Counted from the stretch's first letter, positions 1-9,197 are shown. The stretch: DNA of 64,000 nt from Streptomyces sp. WM4235 (GCF_001279725.1 NZ_LGDE01000181.1:14202-78201); one strand, 5' to 3'. Numbers and translations: made by a program. Notes: generated by a model from the letters alone, not told the origin.

Positions 1-113
1 TGTTCCTGCGTCAGTCCGGCGCGTTTGCGGAAGGCCTTGACCGTCTCGCCGAAGTGGCGCAGGTCGCCGTCCGGCTCGGGACCGCTTTCACCGTTGTCGT
101 CGACACTCGCCAT
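1..113 (-). CDS. XRE-family helix-turn-helix regulator, N-terminal part (cut by window edge)
   Basis: Only about the first 37 codons lie in the window. They read MASVDDNGESGPEPDG, then a segment ending KAFRKRAGLTQE, which is how Streptomyces XRE-type DNA-binding regulators begin their helix-turn-helix. The ATG at 113 is preceded by a very strong ribosome site (AGGAGGTGACC). The gene diverges from the ATP-binding protein at 241. In Streptomyces such XRE/DUF397/ATP-binding sets are often neighbours and are thought to form small regulatory modules, so the pairing supports the call. The regulatory target cannot be inferred. An inverted heptamer (150-156 with 192-198) lies in the 127-nt divergent region and could be an operator. 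Confidence 0.75.
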   Translation of the reverse strand, partial: MASVDDNGESGPEPDGDLRHFGETVKAFRKRAGLTQE

Positions 114-240
114 GGAGGTCACCTCCTGACGATCAGGTTCACGGTATGTGACCGCTCCTGTCCAGCGCGTGGACTCGTACAGATGAAAAGTAGCGGTCGG
201 ATTGCTGTGAACCACCTTGTCCAAACGGGACGTTGATTCC

Positions 241-720
241 ATGACCGCACCCGCCGGACCCGCCGGCCACCTCGTACGTGTGTTCACTCAGCGTTCCAGC
301 TCGACCCCTCGCGGCGCCCGCCTCGGCCGCCGGTTCGCCCTGCTGGCGCTGCACGACTGGGGCATCCCCCACCGCTCCGAACTGTCCGACGACGCCGCGC
401 TGCTCGTCGCCGAGCTCGCCGCGAACGCGATCGTCCACGGCCGGGTCCCCGGGCGGGACTTCGAGCTGCGGATGGTGATGTCGGAAGGGGTGCTTCGCAT
501 CGAGGTGTCCGACGCGAGGGCCGGCGCCCGGCCGGCCGTGAGCCCGTACGTGCACCATGCGGAGGGCGGTCACGGTCTGCGGCTCGTCGCGGCCGTCGCG
601 CGCGACTGGGGGGTCGTGTCGAGGACGGTCGGCAAGACGGTGTGGGCGGAACTCGTCACGCCCGGCCGCTTCCCCCGCCCTGATCCGGATCCGGGTCCGG
701 ATCCGCGACGAACACACTGA
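241..720 (+). CDS. ATP-binding protein, HATPase_c_2 / RsbW-like anti-sigma type
   Basis: The 159-residue protein carries the single GHKL-type ATPase fold seen in serine-kinase anti-sigma factors. The N-box segment LVAELAANAIVHG lies near residues 55-67 and the G-box GGHGLRLVAAVARDWG near 108-123, followed by a KTVWAEL strand. In this family the protein binds or phosphorylates anti-anti-sigma partners in the cytoplasm; many Streptomyces copies have no known partner. An in-frame TTG at 217 would add eight residues, but the ATG at 241 fits the family length better. It diverges from the XRE gene and its last 65 nt overlap a convergent small gene. The proline- and aspartate-rich tail is low-complexity. 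Confidence 0.85.
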   Translation: MTAPAGPAGHLVRVFTQRSSSTPRGARLGRRFALLALHDWGIPHRSELSDDAALLVAELAANAIVHGRVPGRDFELRMVMSEGVLRIEVSDARAGARPAVSPYVHHAEGGHGLRLVAAVARDWGVVSRTVGKTVWAELVTPGRFPRPDPDPGPDPRRTH

Positions 721-931
721 GCACGTACGTCGTCGGGTGGGTCAGGCGGCCACAGAGCATGTCGATCCTGATGTCCTCGTCCGCGAAGCCCTGGTGTCGC
801 AGCGCTTCGGCCTCCTCCTGGAACCGCGTCCGGTCGTCCGTGACGAACCGCCGCTCCCAGTGACCCGCCCGCTCCGCCCGCCGGCGGCGCGCCGCCGCCT
901 CCCGCTCCCGTCGTGCGCGCTGCCCCGGCAT
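656..931 (-). CDS. Small hypothetical protein
   Basis: This ORF of about 91 residues begins MPGQRARRERE with a strongly basic N-terminus. It continues into a segment (GHWERRFVTDDRTRFQEEAEALR) with normal amino-acid balance, then LTHPTTYVLSVF and a DPDPDP tail. Frame bias and the mixed charged/hydrophobic middle suggest a real product. No domain was recognised and no function is proposed. Its 3' end overlaps the end of the ATP-binding gene by 65 nt. A longer start at 1006 would enter the promoter region of the DinB gene and has no better ribosome site. The existence of the gene is likely but not certain. Confidence 0.55.
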   Translation of the reverse strand: MPGQRARREREAAARRRRAERAGHWERRFVTDDRTRFQEEAEALRHQGFADEDIRIDMLCGRLTHPTTYVLSVFVADPDPDPDQGGGSGRA

Positions 932-999
932 CCGCCGCCCCCTGATCCGTTCGACTAATTCGTTCGACACGGGTTTCCCGCCGTACGACACTGCCCGCG

Positions 1000-1515
1000 A
1001 TGACACGACGAACCGATACGCCCCCCGCCTGGGACGAGCGTACGCAGCTGACCACCTTCCTCGACTACGCCCGTGACACGGCCCGCGCCAAGTGCGAGGG
1101 GCTCTCCGCGGAGGACGCCCGCAAGGCGCCGCTCCCCGGTTCGCCCCTGATGACGGTGTGCGGACTGATCGGCCACATTCGGTGGGTCGAATACCACTGG
1201 ATCCAGGTCGTGTTCCTCGGCGAGGAGGTCGTCGGGCCCTTCGCCGAGGTGACCGAGGAGGACCCCGACCCCGAGATGCGGCAGTCGCTCGACGTCCCGC
1301 TGCCCCGCCTCCTCGCCGAGTACGAGGAGCAGAGCGCCCGCTACCGCGCCCTGCTCGCCGAGCACGACCTGAACGCGAAGGCGGTCCGCACCATCCGGGA
1401 CGGCCGCCACGTGGACCTTCGCTGGATCCTCCTCCACCTCGTCGAGGAGACCTCCCGCCACAACGGCCACCTCGACATCATCCGCGAACTCCTCGACGGC
1501 CAGACCGGAGTCTGA
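1000..1515 (+). CDS. DinB-family protein (DUF664-type)
   Basis: The 171-residue protein has the DinB/YfiT four-helix layout. An N-terminal helix is followed by a GLIGHIRWVEYHWI helix carrying the first metal-type histidine near residue 58, and a C-terminal LHLVEETSRHNGHLDIIREL helix carries the remaining histidine ligands. This H...HxxxH pattern is typical of actinobacterial DinB proteins. Some members use mycothiol or bacillithiol as a thiol co-substrate in detoxification, so a thiol-dependent transferase role is plausible but is family-level inference. The ATG at 1000 gives the usual family length. It is transcribed alone and converges on the lipoprotein gene, with a shared hairpin between them. 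Confidence 0.85.
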   Translation: MTRRTDTPPAWDERTQLTTFLDYARDTARAKCEGLSAEDARKAPLPGSPLMTVCGLIGHIRWVEYHWIQVVFLGEEVVGPFAEVTEEDPDPEMRQSLDVPLPRLLAEYEEQSARYRALLAEHDLNAKAVRTIRDGRHVDLRWILLHLVEETSRHNGHLDIIRELLDGQTGV

Positions 1516-1524
1516 GCCGGGCGG

Positions 1525-1549
1525 GCGGAGCCCGAGCCGCGGGCTCCGC
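1525..1549. terminator. Bidirectional hairpin between convergent genes
   Basis: A perfect 9-bp inverted repeat (GCGGAGCCC at 1525-1533 and GGGCTCCGC at 1541-1549) with a 7-nt loop lies just after the DinB stop and touches the stop codon of the converging lipoprotein gene. There is no U-tract, as is common in high-GC actinobacteria. It is placed to serve both genes. Confidence 0.6.
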
Positions 1550-2112
1550 TACGGCTTCGGCGGAAGCTTCGGCAGGTCGGTCGGCAGGTCGGTCGGGAGG
1601 GCCGTCGGGAAGCGGTCCGCCGCGTACCGGTCGAAGGTCTCCGTCGCGCCGCCGGCCCAGGCGACCTTCAGCTTCTTGGCGTCCACGGACTCCACCCGGC
1701 CCTTCGTCCGCTTGCTGCCGGCCGGGCACGCCAGGTCGATGGTCGCGCCGCCGGCGGAGCCCTCGCAGACGATGCCGGTCGCGGACTCCGACAGGAAGGC
1801 CGACTTGCCGTTGACGGTGAGGACGACGCCCATGCCCGGGGTCGCCGACGCGATCCAGGCGCCGTCCAGGCTGCCGGCCGCCGAGTCCTTGCCCGTGCCC
1901 CCGGCGGCGGATCCGGCCGCCGGGCCCGAGGGCGTGCCCGTCGGCGAGCCGGAGGCGGCCGGGGAGCCGGATGCGGACGCCGGGGGCTTCGCCTGCTCCC
2001 GCTTCGCGTCATCGCCCTTGTCCGTACCGCCGCCGCCACAGCCGGCGAGCGTGAGCGCGAGGGCGGCCGTCGCGCCGACGGCGACGAGGCGGACGCGCTG
2101 GTTCGTGTGCAT
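1549..2112 (-). CDS. Secreted lipoprotein, unknown function
   Basis: The protein of about 187 residues starts MHTNQRVRLVAVG and has a hydrophobic signal ending in a lipobox (TLAGC, Cys25), so it should be a membrane-anchored lipoprotein outside the cell. A Gly run and a Pro/Ala/Ser/Gly-rich linker (about residues 26-85) lead to a compact C-terminal domain of about 85 residues with two cysteines (IVCEG and DLACPAG), probably disulphide-bonded. The tail repeats the tripeptide LPT. The ATG at 2112 was chosen over an upstream start because it begins the signal peptide and is preceded by a GGGGGA ribosome site. The domain was not recognised. Confidence 0.8.
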   Translation of the reverse strand: MHTNQRVRLVAVGATAALALTLAGCGGGGTDKGDDAKREQAKPPASASGSPAASGSPTGTPSGPAAGSAAGGTGKDSAAGSLDGAWIASATPGMGVVLTVNGKSAFLSESATGIVCEGSAGGATIDLACPAGSKRTKGRVESVDAKKLKVAWAGGATETFDRYAADRFPTALPTDLPTDLPKLPPKP

Positions 2113-2220
2113 GAGTGATCCCCCGGTGGACGCGACCCGATCGGTCGAACGCGTCAACGTACCAGGGGTCCCCCGCCCCCTCGCCGGGACGGCGGGCCGA
2201 TCCCGGTCACGGTGGGCCGG

Positions 2221-3081
2221 TCAGAGATACGGGGCGAACTCGTCCAGGGTGCGCAGCACTTCGGCCTCGCCCGCCGACGGGAGTTGCAGCACCACCTCCT
2301 CGATCCCGAGGCTCTCGTAGTACGCGAGCTTGCCCGCGTTCGGGCGGACCGCGTACGGGACCACCTGGAGGTCCTTCGGGTCGCGCCCCGCGTCCTCCCA
2401 CACCTGCCGCAGCACCGGCACGGACTCGCCCAGGCCGCCGCCGCCGATCGGGAGCCAGCCGTCCGAGTGGTCGGCGATGGCCGCGAACAGCTTCGGGCCG
2501 GCCGCGCCGCCGATCAGGGTGCGGGGGCCGTGGAGCGTGCGCCCGGAACCGAGGTCACGCGCGGGCCGCACCGGCTTCGGGTACGCCCGGCTGGCCTGGA
2601 CGGAGCCGTACACGCCCTCGTACGCGGTGGGTTCCGGAGCCCAGAGGGCCCGCATCAGCGCCATCCGGTCCCGGACCAGTTCGCGCCGGCCCGACCACTC
2701 GACGCCGTGGTCGGCGGCCTCCTCGACGTTCCAGCCGTAGCCGATCCCGAGCGTGAACCGGCCGCCGCACAGGTGGTCCAACGTCGCGACCTGCTTCGCG
2801 AGGGCGATCGGGTCGTGCTGGGTCACCAGGGTGATGCCGGTGCCGAGGTCGAGGCGCTCCGTCACGGCCGACGCCTGACCGAGGGCCACGAACGGGTCGA
2901 GGGTGCGCCCGTACTCCTCCGGGAGGTCCCCGCCCATGGGCGCGGGTGTGGTCCGACTCACCGGGATGTGGGTGTGTTCGGGCAGGTAGAGCCCGGAGAA
3001 CCCACGCTGCTCCAAGGCGCGGGCGAGGCCGGTGGGGGAGACGGTGAGGTCGGTGAGGAAAATGGTGGCGGCGATCCGCAT
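2221..3081 (-). CDS. LLM-class F420-dependent oxidoreductase
   Basis: The 286-residue protein begins MRIAATIFLTD and shows the luciferase-like monooxygenase TIM-barrel pattern. Marks include GLYLPEHTHIP near the first barrel strand, LDLGTGITLVTQHDPIALAKQVATLDHL, then GRFTLGIGYGW near residues 120-130. The family uses reduced flavin or, in actinobacteria, coenzyme F420 for hydride transfer in the cytoplasm; the substrate is unknown. The F0 synthase fbiC lies 3.5 kb away, which fits F420 use but does not prove it. The ATG at 3081 gives the family N-terminus; an upstream in-frame start adds 32 unlikely residues. It diverges from the hotdog-like gene. Confidence 0.9.
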   Translation of the reverse strand: MRIAATIFLTDLTVSPTGLARALEQRGFSGLYLPEHTHIPVSRTTPAPMGGDLPEEYGRTLDPFVALGQASAVTERLDLGTGITLVTQHDPIALAKQVATLDHLCGGRFTLGIGYGWNVEEAADHGVEWSGRRELVRDRMALMRALWAPEPTAYEGVYGSVQASRAYPKPVRPARDLGSGRTLHGPRTLIGGAAGPKLFAAIADHSDGWLPIGGGGLGESVPVLRQVWEDAGRDPKDLQVVPYAVRPNAGKLAYYESLGIEEVVLQLPSAGEAEVLRTLDEFAPYL

Positions 3082-3191
3082 GGCCGAGGCACCTCCGAGA
3101 CGTGGGGCGGCCAACGTACGGGGTTCGGCGTGCGGACGGCAGAGGTTCGACACGGGTTCGACACGGTGGTTCGACACGGCGGGGTGACGAC

Positions 3192-3944
3192 ATGGGCGAC
3201 ATGAACGGCACGGGGACGATCACGGTCCCGGAGCAACTGCACGGCTATCCGGGCGTGGCCTTCGGCGGCTACGTGGCAGGGCTGCTGGCCGGCCGGACGG
3301 CGCCCGAGGGGACGGCCGTACGCGTGGACTTCCGCAGGCCCGTGCCGACCGGGGCGCCGGCCTGGCCGACCCCGGACCCGGACGGCGGCACGGCCCTGCT
3401 GGACGCCGACGGGGTGCTGCTGGCCCGCGCGACCCGGGCCGCCCTGCCGCCGACCGGGGACGTGCCGCGGGCACCCTCGCGGGAGGAGGCCGAGAAGGCC
3501 GCCGACGCCTTCCGGGCACACCCGCCGGAAGGACAGGCCGACTGCTTCGGCTGCGGTCTGGGCCGCACCCCCGCCACCGGACTGCGCCTGCACTGCGGGC
3601 GGGTGCCAGGCCGGGACCTGGTCGCCGCCGCGTGGACCCCGGGGGACGAACTCGCCGGACCGGACGGGGTGTTGCCGCCCGAACTGGTGTGGGGCGCGCT
3701 GGACTGCCCCGGCAACGCGGCGGGCCGCCTCCTCGCCCACCGGCCGGCGGGCGCGGTCACGGCGGCCCTGACGGCCCGCCTGCTGCGTCCCGTACCGGTC
3801 GGGGGCGCGGGCCTGATCTCGTACGCCTGGCTGCTCGGCGGCGAGGGCCGCAAGTACACGGCGGGCACCGCGCTGACCACGGCCGACGGTGAACTGTGCG
3901 CGGTGGCCGAGGCCCTGTGGATCGAGCCGCGCCCCCGGACCTGA
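3192..3944 (+). CDS. Hotdog-fold / thioesterase-like protein
   Basis: The 250-residue protein has two related halves. The first runs from HGYPGVAFGGYVAGLLAGR to VLLARATRAALP. The second runs from GLRLHCGRVPGRDLVAAAWTPGDELAG through LVWGALDCPGN to ALTTADGELCAVAEALWIE. The arrangement of a GG-Y-x-A helix followed by long strands, and the closing 'A-x-G-A-L-W' style strand, resemble double-hotdog PaaI/thioesterase-superfamily proteins of actinobacteria. A CFGCG motif near residue 118 could be a metal or disulphide site. Two ATGs (3192, 3201) are possible; the first follows GGGGTGA. Substrate unknown. The gene diverges from the LLM oxidoreductase by 110 nt. Confidence 0.65.
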   Translation: MGDMNGTGTITVPEQLHGYPGVAFGGYVAGLLAGRTAPEGTAVRVDFRRPVPTGAPAWPTPDPDGGTALLDADGVLLARATRAALPPTGDVPRAPSREEAEKAADAFRAHPPEGQADCFGCGLGRTPATGLRLHCGRVPGRDLVAAAWTPGDELAGPDGVLPPELVWGALDCPGNAAGRLLAHRPAGAVTAALTARLLRPVPVGGAGLISYAWLLGGEGRKYTAGTALTTADGELCAVAEALWIEPRPRT

Positions 3945-4039
3945 CGGGGCGCGGGCGGGGCGGGGACCCGGTCGGGCCCGGCCCCCGGGTTCGCGCGTTC
4001 GGGTTCGGGTCCGCGCGCCCGGTTCCGCCGGCGGTCCGG

Positions 4040-5368
4040 TCAGCCGCGCGGGTAGCGGGCCAGCCAGCCGGGAGCCGAGACCGAGGGCCCGTGCAGGGCG
4101 GGCCCCTGGGTCATCTCCAGGGCGAAGTCGTCGGAGAGTTCCAGCATCGTGGACCGCCCCTCCAGATCGGCCAACCAGGCCGCCGGCAGGGCGGTCTCCC
4201 CGTGCAGGGCGCCCAACAGCGCGCCGCACAGGGCGCCGGTGGCGGTGGAGTCCCCGCCGTGGTTGACGGCGAGCCGCAGCCCGTGCGGGACGTCCTCGGC
4301 CACCAGGGCGCAGTACACGGCCACGGCCAACGCGTCCTCCGCGTCGCGGCCGTCGCCCGGGGACAGCGACTCGACCACCTTGGGGCTGGGTTCACCCTGG
4401 GCGGCGGCCGAGACGGCCCGCCGGAGGGCGTCCGTGACCGGCTGATGCTGGGCGCGGGCGCCCAGCAGGCCCAGGGCCCGCCGGATCGCGGCGTCGAGGG
4501 ACTCGCCCCGGGTCAACCCGTGGACGATCACCGCGAGGGCCCCGGCCGACAGGAACGCGGTGGGGTGCCCGTGGCTCTGCGTCGCGCACTCCACGGCGAG
4601 TTGCAGCACGAGCGCCGGCTCCCAGCCGACCAGCAGCCCGAAGGGCGCCGAGCGGACGGTGGCCGCCGCGTCCCGGGCGGTGGGGTTCTTCGGCTGTTCC
4701 AGGGTGCCGAGCGTCTCGTCGGCGAAGCCGGTCATGCACGCCCGGTCCGGGCCCCGCCGGGCGTACAGCCACTCCTCCTGGGCGAGCCAGCCGTTGTCCT
4801 TGCGCCGCTCGTCGGGGCCCCAGTCGTGCTGGGTCGCCGCCCAGCGCAGGTAGGCCCGGTGGACGTCGGTCGGCGGGTGCCAGCCGCCGGTGTCCCGGCG
4901 CACGTGGGCCCGTATCAGGCCGTCCACGGTGAACAGGGTGAGCTGGGTGGACGCGGTGACCGTGCCCCGCCGGCCGTGGGCGGCGGCGAGTTCGGTCAGC
5001 CCCGCCAGGCCGTACGCCTCGCGGATGCCGTCGAGGGAGAGACCGGCGACGGGCGCGCCGAGCGCGTCCCCGATGGCGGCGCCGAGCAGGGTGCCGCGCA
5101 CCCGACTGCGGAAGTCCTGCTGCTCGACCCGACCCCAGAGGGCGGGGCGCACGTTCGCGGGCACCTGGTCCGGGAGCTGTGCCTGCGCCTGCGGGGTTTG
5201 CGTCCGGGCCTCCCGTGCCTCCTGTGTGGCGGGAGCGTCCGTGGTGGCGGACGTGGGCGTGGTCGGCGCCGGTTCCTCCACCTCCACCGATGTCGCCACC
5301 GACGTCGCCACCCCGTTCGTACCGGCTGTTCCCGTGCCGGCCGCGGTCGCGGTCGTCATCGTGTCCAT
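4040..5368 (-). CDS. ADP-ribosylglycohydrolase family protein
   Basis: The protein of about 442 residues has the two metal-site signatures of the ADP-ribosylglycohydrolase (DraG/ARH) fold: GTLLGAAIGDALGAP near residues 90-104, and NHGGDSTATGALCGALLGA in the C-terminal third. These enzymes use two magnesium ions to remove ADP-ribose from proteins, DNA ends or metabolites. A Thr/Ala/Glu-rich N-terminal stretch of about 75 residues is low-complexity and probably disordered. The ATG at 5368 follows GGGGGGACGAC; an upstream in-frame start would read across the promoter. No ADP-ribosyltransferase lies nearby, so its target is unknown. It diverges from the tyrosine phosphatase gene. Confidence 0.88.
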   Translation of the reverse strand: MDTMTTATAAGTGTAGTNGVATSVATSVEVEEPAPTTPTSATTDAPATQEAREARTQTPQAQAQLPDQVPANVRPALWGRVEQQDFRSRVRGTLLGAAIGDALGAPVAGLSLDGIREAYGLAGLTELAAAHGRRGTVTASTQLTLFTVDGLIRAHVRRDTGGWHPPTDVHRAYLRWAATQHDWGPDERRKDNGWLAQEEWLYARRGPDRACMTGFADETLGTLEQPKNPTARDAAATVRSAPFGLLVGWEPALVLQLAVECATQSHGHPTAFLSAGALAVIVHGLTRGESLDAAIRRALGLLGARAQHQPVTDALRRAVSAAAQGEPSPKVVESLSPGDGRDAEDALAVAVYCALVAEDVPHGLRLAVNHGGDSTATGALCGALLGALHGETALPAAWLADLEGRSTMLELSDDFALEMTQGPALHGPSVSAPGWLARYPRG

Positions 5369-5510
5369 GTCGTCCCCCCAAGCTCTGGCGCGCACTGTAG
5401 TGGACAGGTTCGGTCGAATCCGGAAGGAGTAAGTCACGCCGCCCATAAGTGGCCGGAGAACGGCCGGAATATGAATGGTTCCGGACAGGATCTCGCCGGA
5501 TGAGACAATC

Positions 5511-5527
5511 GTGGCACGTTTTGCCAC
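5511..5527. promoter_or_regulatory. Small palindrome in a divergent promoter region
   Basis: GTGGCA and TGCCAC form an inverted hexamer around a 5-nt centre. It lies in the 233-nt space between the divergent glycohydrolase and tyrosine-phosphatase genes. It could be an operator for either; no known regulator consensus was matched. Confidence 0.3.
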
Positions 5528-5601
5528 TAACCTCGGACCCGGTTGTTTTCGGCCATACCGCGTTCACCCGGCGTTGTCCGCGGGCCCACAGCCTCGACGA
5601 C

Positions 5602-6510
5602 ATGAAGAAGGCACTCCTCGCCGCGACCGTCGTCGCCACCACCCTCACCGCCTCCCTGGTCGCGGCCCCCGCCGCCACCGCCGCGGGCCGGGAATCCCCC
5701 CGGGACGGCCGGCACCAGAGCCGTTCCGCCATCCCCTTCACCGAGGCCTCGGTCACCGCCGGCGCCGACGGTGCGTTCACCCTCCGGTGGAACACCCGCG
5801 GCACCGAACACGTCGAGATCCGGGCGAACGGCAAGGTCGTCGCCAAGGGCGGCTCCCGAGGCCGGGCCGTGGTCACGGGACTGCCCGCCGCCGACCGCCA
5901 GTGGTTCGACTTCAAGCCGCAGCGCGGCCAGGGCCTGCGCCTCGCCGACCGCCTCGTACGACTGGAGGGAACGGCCAACTTCCGCGACGCCGGCGGCTAC
6001 CGCACCACCGACGGCCGGTGGGTCAAGATGGGCGAGATCCACCGCTCCGACGCCCTGGCCAAGCTCACCGACAACGACCTCGCCAAGCTCCGCCGGCTGG
6101 GCGTGAAGACCGTCTTCGACCTGCGCACGACCGACGAGCGCACCAAGGACGTCGACCGCGTACCGGCCGGCGCGACGTACGTCGTGGCCGACGTCTTCGC
6201 CGGCTCCGGCTCCTTCCAGGCCCTGCCGAAGACCCCCGAGGAAGCCGCCGAGGCGATGATCGACGCCGAGAAGAGCATGGCGTCCGGCGAGGGCGGCAGG
6301 AAGGCGTACGCCCGGGTCTTCCAGGGCATCGGGACCGACCGCGCCCGCGCCGTCCTCTTCCACTGCACCGCCGGCAAGGACCGCACCGGCTGGTCGAACG
6401 CCACCCTGCTCACCGCCCTCGGCGTCCCGCGCGAGACCGTGCTGGCCGACTACCTGGCCGTCTCCCCGGCCGCCGCGCTGACCAGGTGCTGCACCGTGTC
6501 CGTCGGCTGA
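5602..6510 (+). CDS. Secreted tyrosine-protein phosphatase, short at the C-terminus
   Basis: The 302-residue protein begins MKKALLAATVVATTL with a signal peptide ending near AATAAG. After an Ig-like stretch comes NFRDAGGYRT and the P-loop HCTAGKDRTG with catalytic Cys255, the signature of the bacterial Y_phosphatase3 family that dephosphorylates phosphotyrosine or phospholipids outside the cell. Relatives as I recall them continue for another 60-80 residues after the motif matching LADYLA. Here the frame ends about 17 residues after that point with an unrelated tail (SPAAALTRCC...). The missing segment is not visible in other frames, so a small deletion is more likely than a frameshift. It may be impaired. 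Confidence 0.8.
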   Translation: MKKALLAATVVATTLTASLVAAPAATAAGRESPRDGRHQSRSAIPFTEASVTAGADGAFTLRWNTRGTEHVEIRANGKVVAKGGSRGRAVVTGLPAADRQWFDFKPQRGQGLRLADRLVRLEGTANFRDAGGYRTTDGRWVKMGEIHRSDALAKLTDNDLAKLRRLGVKTVFDLRTTDERTKDVDRVPAGATYVVADVFAGSGSFQALPKTPEEAAEAMIDAEKSMASGEGGRKAYARVFQGIGTDRARAVLFHCTAGKDRTGWSNATLLTALGVPRETVLADYLAVSPAAALTRCCTVSVG

Positions 6511-6541
6511 ACCCGCGCCTCGGCCGGCAGCGTCGCGAGCA

Positions 6542-6579
6542 GCGGGGCCCGACCCGGATCGATCCCGGTCGGGCCCCGC
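6542..6579. terminator. Strong bidirectional hairpin
   Basis: A perfect 13-bp inverted repeat (GCGGGGCCCGACC at 6542-6554, GGTCGGGCCCCGC at 6567-6579) encloses an inner GGATC/GATCC pair. It lies between the convergent phosphatase and fbiC genes and is placed to end both transcripts. Confidence 0.75.
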
Positions 6580-6605
6580 GCCACGTCGTCGTCCCTGCTC
6601 CGTGC

Positions 6606-9197
6606 CTACTCCGCGATCGGCAGCAGCTCCGGCAGGTGCCCGTCCGAGGCCGCGGCCGCCCGCTGCCGCTCCTCGGGCACCTCCCCGTACAGCGTCGTAC
6701 GGGCCTTCGCCGGCCGGCCGGCCGCCTCCGCGACCGCGATCAGGTCCCGCACCGACTTGTACGAGCCGTAACTCGACCCCGCCATGCGCGAGATGGTCTC
6801 CTCCATCAGCGTCCCGCCCAGGTCGTTCGCACCCGACCGGAGCATCTCCGCCGCACCCTCCGAGCCCAGCTTCACCCAGCTCGTCTGGATGTTGGTGATG
6901 TGCGGGTGCAGCAGCAACCGGGCCATCGCCGTCACCGCCCGGTTGTCGCGGACCGTCGGACCCGGCCGGGCGATCCCCGCCAGGTACACCGGCGCGTTGG
7001 TGTGAATGAACGGGAGCGTCACGAACTCCGTGAACCCCTCCACGCCCTTGGCCACCGCGTCCCGCTGGATCCGGGCCAGCGTGCGGAAGTGCCCCAACCA
7101 GTGCCGCGGCTGGTCCACGTGCCCGTACATCATCGTCGACGAGGACCGGATGCCCAGCTCGTGCGCCGTGGAGACGACGTCGATCCAGTCCGCCGCCGGC
7201 AGCTTGCCCTTGGTGAGCACCCAGCGGACCTCGTCGTCCAGGATCTCCGCCGCCGTCCCCGGAATGGAGTCCAGCCCGGCCTCCTTGGCCGCCGTCAGCC
7301 AGTCCCGCACCGACATCCCGGTGCGGGTGGCACCGTTGACGACCTCCATCGGCGAGAAGGCGTGCACGTGCATGCCGGGCACCCGCTCCTTCACCGCCCG
7401 CGCGATGTCGAAGTACGCCGTCCCGGGCAGGTCCGGATGGATGCCGCCCTGCATGCACACCTCGACCGCGCCCACGTCCCAGGCCTGCGCCGCCCGGTCG
7501 GCGACCTGGTCCAGCGAGAGCGTGTACGCGTCCGCGTCCGTACGGCGCTGCGCGAACGCGCAGAAGCGGCAGCCGGTGTAACAGACGTTGGTGAAGTTGA
7601 TGTTCCGCGTGACGATGTACGTGACCTCGTCGCCCACCACCGACTTGCGCAGATCGTCCGCGATCCGGCACAGCGCGTCCAACGCCGGGCCGTCCGCGTG
7701 CAACAGGGCGAGGGCCTGCTCGTCGGTCAGCGCCGTCGGATCGTCCGCCGCCCGGGCGAGGGCCGCCCGGACGTCCGTGTCGATCCGCTCCGGGACCATC
7801 CCGGGCGCCGCGGCCTCCCGCAGGGCGTCCCAGTCCCCGTAGACGTGATCGAAGTCCTCGCGCCGGTCGCCCGTCCGCCCCTCGGTGTCGATCGTGGTGT
7901 GCAGGTCGGTGCGCCCGTACGCGGTGAAACCCTCGTCGGGCTCCTGCCACGGCCGGCCCTCGACCGCGGCCGTCTCGTCCGCCAGCCCCGTCCGCGCGTC
8001 GGCCAACGCCCGCACGTGCGGCAGCAACCGGGGATCGAGCCACGGCTCCCCGCGCTCCAGGAACTCCGGATAGATCGTGAGGCGCTCGCGCAGCTCGAAG
8101 CCGGCGGCGGCCGTCCGCGCGGCCAGCTCCTCGATGTGCGGCCAGGGGCGCTCCGGGTTCACGTGGTCGGGCGTCAGGGGCGACACCCCGCCCCAGTCGT
8201 CGATGCCCGCGCCGATCAGCAGCGCGTACTCCTCGTCGACCAGGTTCGGCGGAGCCTGGATGCGGGCCGACGGACCGAGCAGGTGCCGGGCCACCGCGAT
8301 GGCGGCCGCCAGCTCCTCCAACTCCGCGTCGGGCATGCCGCGCATGGCCGTGTCCGGCTTCGCCCGGAAGTTCTGGACGATCACTTCCTGGATGCCGTGG
8401 TAGCTGCGCTGGATCCGCCGCAGCTCGAAGAACGCGTCGGCGCGCTCCTCGTAGGTCTCCCCGATGCCGATCAGCACCCCGGTCGTGAACGGGACGTTGG
8501 AACGCCCCGCGTCCTCCAGCACCCGCAGCCGGACCGCCGGCTCCTTGTCCGGGGAACCGTGGTGCGGGCCGCCGGGCTCGGACCACAGACGGGTCGCGGT
8601 GGTCTCCAGCATCATCCCCATCGACGGCGCGACGGGCTTCAGCCGCTGGAGCTCGGACCACGAAAGGACACCCGGATTGAGGTGCGGGAGCAGACCCGTC
8701 TCCTCCAGGACGCGGATCGCCATCGCCCGCACGTAGGCCAGGGTGTCGTCGTAGCCGTGCGCGTCCAGCCACTCACGGGCCTCGGGCCAACGGTCCTCGG
8801 GACGGTCCCCGAGGGTGAACAGGGCCTCCTTGCAGCCCATCGCGGCACCCTTGCGCGCGATGTCGAGGACCTCGTCCGGCGAGAGGTACATCCCGTGGCC
8901 GTCCCGGCGGAGCTTCCCGGGCACCGTGACGAACGTGCAGTAGTGGCACTTGTCGCGACAGAGACGGGTGAGGGGGATGAACACCTTGCGCGAGTACGTG
9001 ATGACACCGGGCCGCCCGGCGGCGTCGAGCCCGGAGTCCCGCACCCGCGCGGCGGAGGCGGCGAGGTCCTTCAGGGACTCGCCGCGCGCCTGGAGGAGCA
9101 CGGCCGCCTCGGTCGCGTCGAGCGCGACGCCGTCGCGGGCCCGCCGGAGCGCGCGGCGCATCGCGTTGTCGGTCGGAGCGTCACTCGGAGTGGTCAT
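6606..9197 (-). CDS. fbiC: F0 synthase FbiC (7,8-didemethyl-8-hydroxy-5-deazariboflavin synthase)
   Basis: The 863-residue length matches the actinobacterial fusion of CofG and CofH. Two radical-SAM halves are visible. The N-terminal half has CRDKCHYC (Cys80, 84, 87). The C-terminal half has [12 protein letters not shown] at about residues 537-548. Together they join tyrosine and a ribityl-uracil intermediate to make F0, the deazaflavin core of coenzyme F420. The middle sections ([25 protein letters not shown] and [14 protein letters not shown] segments) agree with the family. An SDR gene ends 40 nt upstream on the same strand, so the two may share a transcript. Cytoplasmic, oxygen-sensitive enzyme; all key cysteines are present. 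Confidence 0.97.
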   Translation of the reverse strand: MTTPSDAPTDNAMRRALRRARDGVALDATEAAVLLQARGESLKDLAASAARVRDSGLDAAGRPGVITYSRKVFIPLTRLCRDKCHYCTFVTVPGKLRRDGHGMYLSPDEVLDIARKGAAMGCKEALFTLGDRPEDRWPEAREWLDAHGYDDTLAYVRAMAIRVLEETGLLPHLNPGVLSWSELQRLKPVAPSMGMMLETTATRLWSEPGGPHHGSPDKEPAVRLRVLEDAGRSNVPFTTGVLIGIGETYEERADAFFELRRIQRSYHGIQEVIVQNFRAKPDTAMRGMPDAELEELAAAIAVARHLLGPSARIQAPPNLVDEEYALLIGAGIDDWGGVSPLTPDHVNPERPWPHIEELAARTAAAGFELRERLTIYPEFLERGEPWLDPRLLPHVRALADARTGLADETAAVEGRPWQEPDEGFTAYGRTDLHTTIDTEGRTGDRREDFDHVYGDWDALREAAAPGMVPERIDTDVRAALARAADDPTALTDEQALALLHADGPALDALCRIADDLRKSVVGDEVTYIVTRNINFTNVCYTGCRFCAFAQRRTDADAYTLSLDQVADRAAQAWDVGAVEVCMQGGIHPDLPGTAYFDIARAVKERVPGMHVHAFSPMEVVNGATRTGMSVRDWLTAAKEAGLDSIPGTAAEILDDEVRWVLTKGKLPAADWIDVVSTAHELGIRSSSTMMYGHVDQPRHWLGHFRTLARIQRDAVAKGVEGFTEFVTLPFIHTNAPVYLAGIARPGPTVRDNRAVTAMARLLLHPHITNIQTSWVKLGSEGAAEMLRSGANDLGGTLMEETISRMAGSSYGSYKSVRDLIAVAEAAGRPAKARTTLYGEVPEERQRAAAASDGHLPELLPIAE

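Noticed and set aside
139..717. Minus-strand ORF over the ATP-binding protein
   Set aside because: It is antisense to a clear GHKL ATPase gene and has shadow-frame composition.
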